Source: Jimgerdemannia flammicorona | Lineage: Eukaryota > Mucoromycota > Endogonomycetes > Endogonales > Endogonaceae | Assembly: GCA_003990745.1 (NCBI GenBank) | Contig: RBNI01001197.1 | Span: forward strand, 1-23,752 | Reading direction: 5' to 3' | DNA length: 23,752 nt | Shown: positions 19,331 to 23,752 of the stretch, piece after piece | How positions within the stretch are numbered: the stretch's first letter is position 1 | How the letters are laid out: the number at the start of each line of letters is the position of its first letter | The notes under the pieces: generated by a model | What the model saw: the letters and a program-made list of their open reading frames with translations, nothing else | The model's database searches: none | Told to the model about the DNA's origin: nothing | Position numbers and translations under genes: made by a program

Positions 19331-19610
19331 ATCTTACACTGCCCCTAAGCTCACTTTCTACTCTCTAGCTCACTGCTCTCTATCTTACTATCCTCTAGCT
19401 CACTAACTCTTATTCTAGGCCCAATAGATCCTGATTCTTCTGTATCTGCCCCACTGCTTACTATGTTCAACTCTCTGCCCCCTAGCTCACTTTTTGTCCT
19501 CCAGCTCATTTTCTATCTCTCAGCTCATTATTCTCTAGTTTACTGCTCTCTAGCTTACTGCTCTCTAGCTCACTACTCTCCAGCTCACCAATTTCCAGCT
19601 CCTGGCCCCC
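19331..19610 (+). repeat. 15-bp minisatellite, cleanest at 19521-19595
   Basis: Five clean 15-bp units of the form tagctcactgctctc occupy 19521-19595, with more degenerate ctctagctcact copies back to about 19331. Because 15 is a multiple of three, an open frame (19463-19750) reads it as pentapeptides YCSLA, YCSLA, HYSPA, HQFPA, then continues into a Leu/Glu-rich stretch (KLDLEEILEELLDNI). I see no sign that this frame is a gene; the repeat explains it. Confidence 0.85.
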
Positions 19611-19639
19611 TGTCAGCTTCCAGTCTCCACTATCATCAA

Positions 19640-20383
19640 GTGCTTTTCAAAGTATCTAAAGATCAAAAACTAGATTTAGAAGAAATTTTGGAAGAACTAT
19701 TGGATAATATATCAGAAAATACATTATCTCTACTAGTTTATTATCACTAATAAGCATGAGAAAAATGAAAATAAAAACAAACCCTAGTAATAGCTGGATA
19801 TGGAATTATACTATAAAAGTAGTTTTATAATAGTGCTAATAGTTATAGTCATATGGGTAGTCAGTTGTAAGAGTAGTTAATTATAAGCATAATTGTTTAT
19901 AAGTATAGTTATAATAACTATATATAATTGAGATTCTAATAGTTTTATATATCTCTATTCCAATAGAATTTATAAAGCAAGCTTATCAGTTACAATCATT
20001 ATATAACTTAGGGCTATTGTCATGTAGTGATCGCTGAGTTCTTCAAATATGCCAGATGCTCTTCAAGGTGTATCTCTTAGACTAACTCAAGTTTGTTATA
20101 AACAAGTTCTTATTTGAGTGCCTTCCCAAGATCTTATAGTCCTCAAACTTCTTATCTTTAAACTGTCTTGTTATCTCTTAGATTGCTTGTAAGGAAGTGT
20201 GTATATTGCACTAAGAGGAACTGACTTTATTTCAGAGGAAATAAGAAGAGTATTTATACAAAATATAATTCAATGGTTGCTAAGATATAAAGCTAAATAT
20301 AAATTCCAATAACTAAAATAAAATGCCAGGACAGGAAAAACTACTAAGTTCCAGGGTCAGCACTGATAGTTATACAGGTTCAG
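19640..20383. other. No gene seen; A+T-rich with a 19-bp palindrome
   Basis: The sequence is A+T-rich. A perfect palindrome TATAGTTAT-A-ATAACTATA lies at 19904-19922. A block near 20019-20280 starting TGTCATGTAG could be a decayed LTR end, but I found no second copy in the window to support it. Confidence 0.4.
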
Positions 20384-20537
20384 GATGCTGGTATAATCCG
20401 GTGTCACATCAGAATACCAGTGCTGGCATTATTCAGTATTACATCAAATGCCAGTGCTGATATTATTCAGTGTTATATCAAATGCCAGTGCTGGCATTAT
20501 TCAGTGTTACATCAAATACCAGTGCTGGCATTATTCA
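20384..20537 (-). repeat. 34-bp tandem repeat, four units plus a partial
   Basis: Units at 20401-20435 (35 bp), 20436-20469, 20470-20503 and 20504-20537, preceded by a partial unit from 20384. Most units contain TGCCAG-TG-CTGGCA or a close variant, a 6-bp dyad. The array begins 15 bp beyond the stop codon of the decayed frame at 20552, on its downstream side. Confidence 0.92.
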
Positions 20538-20551
20538 GTATAATAAGAGAC

Positions 20552-21430
20552 TTAGAGCAGAATGTTCAGGATTATGGGGGCTTCATCCTTATCATCACTG
20601 AAGGAGATGAGGTCCACGAACTTGTTGTGTAGGTCATGCATTTCATGTATATCAAAGTCATATGGGATGACATCATCGCCAATGATGTCATCACATTTGG
20701 TGGTGGTGGGAACAAGGAGATCTGGAGCTCTCCAGTCTATGAGGTTCTCTTCCACAAAATAGGGGGCAAATGTAGGGTCTTGGGGAGGTCTAACCTGGAT
20801 ACTTGGACCTTGGAATACTGAGATCAATCCTTGCAGGAATTGGTCTGGGTTGTCCTGAAGGATGGGATGCCAGAAGTCTTCTACTTTATCACTATTGAGG
20901 GTGATAGTGGACTGGGCTTCTATAGCCACTCTGGCTTCTAGTGCATTGATATGGCAGGATGACGGGTCTCTGAAGTCTGAGACTCTAACATACTCCAAGT
21001 TAGGGATCGACTATAGTGTATGTCTGAAGATCTAATAGATCTTCTTACCTGTCCTCATTTCACGTATATCTATGGGAGTGACATCTTGTAGCTCTTGAGT
21101 GCTGACCTGTGGGAACTCCCAGCAGAGGAGGTTTCCTATTTTGTACTCCTGCTATATTTGGAGGCATTCGGTAGCAATGGTGATCCTTGTTTCCATTTTA
21201 CAGCAGTAGAGAATATAATGATAAGGGTCACCAGTACCCAGGTTAATACTAGGAGTCCTTCTTGAGTGGGTCCTCATGGCTCTTCTGATGTCTTAGAACA
21301 TCCTTTCTTCAACTGAGGTGCCTTGGTAGTTCCTTGACCTTGAGGTTTGGTAAGCGGCAGATATTTCATTTATGGTAAGTTTTTGAGCTATTTTGAGATT
21401 TGTGGGTCTTGTTGGTTATTGCTACTGTGG
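20552..21430 (-). pseudogene. Decayed open frame of unknown family in the right LTR element
   Basis: One minus-strand frame can be followed for about 290 codons from near 21430 to the TAA at 20552-20554. It carries only four internal stops (TAA 21293-21295, TAG 21152-21154, TAG 21032-21034, TAG 21011-21013) and no frameshift. All four stops could come from CAA, CAG or TGG. The longest clean part (20998-20552, 148 codons) contains ALEARVAIEAQSTITLNSDK, FWHPILQDNPDQFLQGLISV and an acidic C-terminus (CDDIIGDDVIPYDFDIHEMH). I do not recognise it. Its position after an LTR and leader suggests a gag-like or element-specific accessory protein. No zinc knuckle, protease or RT motif is present. The true start is unclear. 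Confidence 0.55.
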
Positions 21431-22620
21431 TTCCTTGATTCTTTTTTTATATTCTTCAAGATACTATACTGTGGTCACAATGACTCACAGTTAGTCATCA
21501 TTGCTCATCTTGTATGCCATATAATCTTCTTATGCTCCGATCTGGTGGCTTGCAAGGAAAGACTGTCTCCTGTGCTGATGTCATCATTCTGAGATCACCG
21601 TTATACTATATATTATAATGTGCCCAGCTCAATGGAGGCAAATTACAAGGTTGGGGGTTGATGTAGTTTGGCTTGAGCCCTTAGTTACTTTGTCAAAAAG
21701 CAACAAAATATTCTATGATTCTTGAGGTCCTTGGTGTTTAGTGGTATAATAGTCAAAACTGGATATCTGCAAGCAATTTGTATGTCGATTTCCTAATTGG
21801 GATGGTTCTCTGGGTATAGCAGTGATTTGTGTGAATGGGTTTCCTTCTTGGGTCAATCTGGGAATTGTAGAATTTCATATATAGTGTGACAATCTCTGTA
21901 TGAGATGATCTTATGTAGCATGGATTCTTTATGTATGACAGTCTGGCAATTTAGTGGTTCTCCTTATGCAATTTCTGCATGATAATCTTGGTGTAACAAT
22001 CTCTGTATGGTGTGATGATCTCCAAAAGTATACAGTTTCTGACAGACAACTTGGTTTGGCATGGCTTCTTCTAATTGGCTCACTGGGAACAAATGAATGA
22101 CTCAGATATTGCAGATAACTTGGGCTTTCTAGGAATAATACTCAAGTGGCATGGGTTCTCTGAGAATGCAGATAACTCGAAAATGGTAGATAATGCAGAT
22201 TCTTCCTAAATCAGCAGCTCTCTGGGAAATAACTCAGGTGGTGTAGATTTTTCTAAATTGACAGCTTCAACTGGGAATACTACTCAGATAGCACAGATTC
22301 TTCCTGAATTGGTGGGCTCTTCTGGGAATAAAATGGTGTAGATTCTTCCTAAATTGGTGGCTTCAACTGGGAAACATGCTGGTGACTTCTTGGAAAGGGT
22401 CTCTTAGCAAAGTTGCATCAAGACTGGCTTTGTTTGTACAAATAGATCACTGCAAAGTTGTATCAGAAACTGGCTTGAGCAAGGTAGCTTTCTCTTAGGT
22501 GGTAGAAACTTGGGTTCTTCAGGCTTAGTCTGGCAAGTGTATCAATAATTCCAAAGGCAGCAAAGTTCTTTACTTGAACTTGGCAGCAAAATCTTCAAGC
22601 TTTGTATCAGAAAGTAGATC
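21431..22620 (-). other. Leader of the right LTR element, rich in degenerate repeats
   Basis: This lies between the right LTR and the decayed frame, read on the minus strand. It holds the block at 21630-21712 shared with the left element (10826-10902), duplicated acaatctctgtatg motifs near 21890 and 21995, and duplicated gcaaagttgyatca motifs near 22408 and 22452. The tandem array at 22195-22386 is listed separately. No coding capacity is apparent. Confidence 0.55.
22195..22386 (-). repeat. Degenerate tandem repeat of about 48 bp, four units
   Basis: Four units start near 22195, 22243, 22292 and 22338, each of the form cagattcttcctaaattgg, then gcttcaactgggaa, then a variable end. Related fragments extend to about 22080. 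Confidence 0.75.
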
Positions 22621-22971
22621 AGAGTAGGAATAAGGAGACCAATGCTCAATCTTTAGTTTGCACTTCAATTCGGACTGAGGTTTATTCACTCTTGTCTCTG
22701 GGGTAATTTATATATTGTGGTTGCTATCTGGTTGCTATGTGGCTAACTATAGATTACTATCTATGGTAAGTATATAGGTCTTATACAGGTGTGTAGGTCT
22801 TACACAGATGTATAGATCTTATACAGATGAATAGGTCTTACACAGGTGTACCTTATCTGGTAGTCTGGCTATATATACAGCTTTCCACAGCAATGGTTGC
22901 TGATTACTATACTAGGTATTCATATCATCTGGCTAAGTTACAATTTGGATGGAATGTCCTAGTTTATCACA
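22620..22971 (-). mobile_element. LTR of the right LTR retroelement, inverted relative to the left one (inner boundary approximate)
   Basis: On the minus strand it begins TGTGATAAACTAGG at 22971 and shares order and motifs with the LTR at 10059: the agccagatgat block, a U3 tandem array, paired gatagcaac motifs, a TATA-like box near 22705-22715 and AATAAA (22681-22686) within aataaacctcagtccgaa. The two LTRs are clearly related but diverged, so they belong to two insertions and are not the two ends of one element. The second LTR of this element was not found. Confidence 0.68.
22770..22845 (-). repeat. 19-bp minisatellite, four units, in U3 of the right LTR
   Basis: Four adjacent units (22770-22788, 22789-22807, 22808-22826, 22827-22845) of the form gtatataggtcttatacag. 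It occupies the same relative place as the 18-bp array of the left LTR but has an unrelated unit sequence. Confidence 0.92.
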
Positions 22972-23262
22972 ATATTGAAGGATGGCAATATTAATAATCT
23001 TAAATAATATCTCTGAAAGCATCATAATGCTATACTCTTATCTCTCTAGCTAGCTGAGAATCCTTGCTGGTCTAAGAAAGATGATATTGTGAGTATAAAT
23101 AGAATGAAATTTAAGAAATACTTAGAAGATTATTGGAAATTTATTTGAATAATGAAAAATTATCAATTTATTAAATTTTATTATTATAAATAGAAATACA
23201 ATAGTAAGAACTTAAGTGATGAGAACTTCTGTCAGTTAATTGCCAACTTTATTGTTACTATA
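22972..23262. other. No gene seen; A+T-rich flank of the right LTR
   Basis: A+T-rich sequence with no ORF or repeat that I can support, ending at a TA dinucleotide next to the MITE-like element. Confidence 0.5.
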
Positions 23263-23476
23263 CAGTATGTTCCAAAACTGAACCAATGTTTTATTAAATT
23301 TTATATTTTAATTATTTAAATAAAAATACACTAAATAAATATATTTTATATTATATATATTATAGTTTTATATTAGAGATATTTAAAAATATTAAATTTA
23401 TTATTTTTAAATTTTTATTTTATCTTTAAAAAAAATCTAAAAAAAAAAATTTATTGGTTCAATTTTGGAACCAAAT
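23263..23476. mobile_element. MITE-like element with terminal inverted repeats
   Basis: gttccaaaactgaaccaat at 23269-23287 and attggttcaattttggaac at 23453-23471 are inverted copies with 18 of 19 matches. The outer left end reads cagtat, and TA dinucleotides flank both ends (23261-23262 and 23477-23478). A CAGT start and TA flanks are what Tc1/mariner-type elements show. The interior, about 165 bp, is almost pure A+T and non-coding. Size and structure fit a non-autonomous miniature element; the superfamily is an inference. Confidence 0.65.
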
Positions 23477-23635
23477 TATTTATAAATATTCTTTATTTAA
23501 TAGATAGACAATAAATTGAGATATATATTTAAAACTTATTATAATTATTCTTTTAATATTTCTCTATAATTTCATATAATTTATTTTTTAAAATTTTATT
23601 TATTTTATCTTTTAAAAAAATAATAAAAAACTCTT
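23401..23635 (+). repeat. Direct repeat of an A+T-rich 45-50 bp block
   Basis: The block near 23401-23445 (ttatttttaaatttttattt, then tatctttaaaaaaaa) recurs with small changes at about 23581-23630. Low complexity makes the exact ends uncertain. The remaining bases to 23752 are A+T-rich with nothing I can name. Confidence 0.5.
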
Positions 23636-23752
23636 TTTAAATATATATAAATATATATAATATATTATTAATATACTGAATTCAAACATTAAAGCAATGA
23701 TATTTTGTCCAAAGAAGGCTATTTAAGTATACTTTCTACTCATAATAAATTA

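Noticed and set aside
20019..20410. Possible solo LTR starting TGTCATGTAG
   Set aside because: No second copy in the window, no clear TATA or polyadenylation layout, and no target duplication seen.
20384..20537. CRISPR array
   Set aside because: Units are contiguous with no unique spacers, no cas genes are present, and the setting is eukaryotic transposon DNA.
20552..21430. Stop-codon reassignment (TAG/TAA read as Gln)
   Set aside because: LINE copies also show TAG and TGA at Trp and Arg positions plus frameshifts and catalytic-site loss, so decay explains the stops.
10059..22971. The two LTRs as the ends of one LTR element
   Set aside because: They are in inverted orientation and diverged, with different U3 arrays; an LTR element has direct repeats.

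Overview
The window looks like transposon-rich DNA of a filamentous fungus, most likely an ascomycete. The signs are LINEs of the Tad1/L1-like type found in fungi, LTR retroelements, premature stops of the C:G-to-T:A kind expected from RIP-like (repeat-induced point mutation) decay, and near absence of CpG in some repeats. The species cannot be named from the sequence. I see no intact protein-coding gene. Almost every coding signal is a decayed retrotransposon reading frame.

Layout. (1) 1 to about 5770, minus strand: LINE copy A, nearly full length, cut at its 3' end by the window edge, with ORF1 (3664-5688) and ORF2 (1-3633: endonuclease, reverse transcriptase, C-terminal zinc motif). (2) About 5771-10058: mixed sequence that keeps many CpGs and has no convincing gene. 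It holds a partial tandem duplication, a tRNA-like Pol III-type signal, an uninterrupted run of 65 A, a short proline-rich ORF and a possible orphan first exon. (3) About 10059-18960, plus strand: a decayed LTR retroelement with 5' LTR, leader and gag. The gag is split by LINE copy B (11754-17516), which is flanked by a perfect 15-bp target-site duplication and ends in a poly(A) tail. (4) About 18960-20400: A+T-rich filler with several unrelated short tandem repeats and palindromes. (5) About 20384-22971, minus strand: a second, related LTR element in opposite orientation, with LTR, repeat-rich leader and a decayed reading frame of unknown family. (6) 22972-23752: very A+T-rich DNA with a MITE-like inverted-repeat element.

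History. The LTR element landed first, LINE B then inserted into its gag, and both were afterwards hit by transition mutations. Stops at Trp, Gln and Arg positions and Cys-to-Tyr changes at zinc ligands fit this. LINE A also carries a catalytic RT change (FADD to FADY). No new cellular system is evident. The best material is the nested-insertion record, the fast-changing tandem arrays in the U3 regions of two related LTRs, and an unassigned decayed ORF in the right-hand element.
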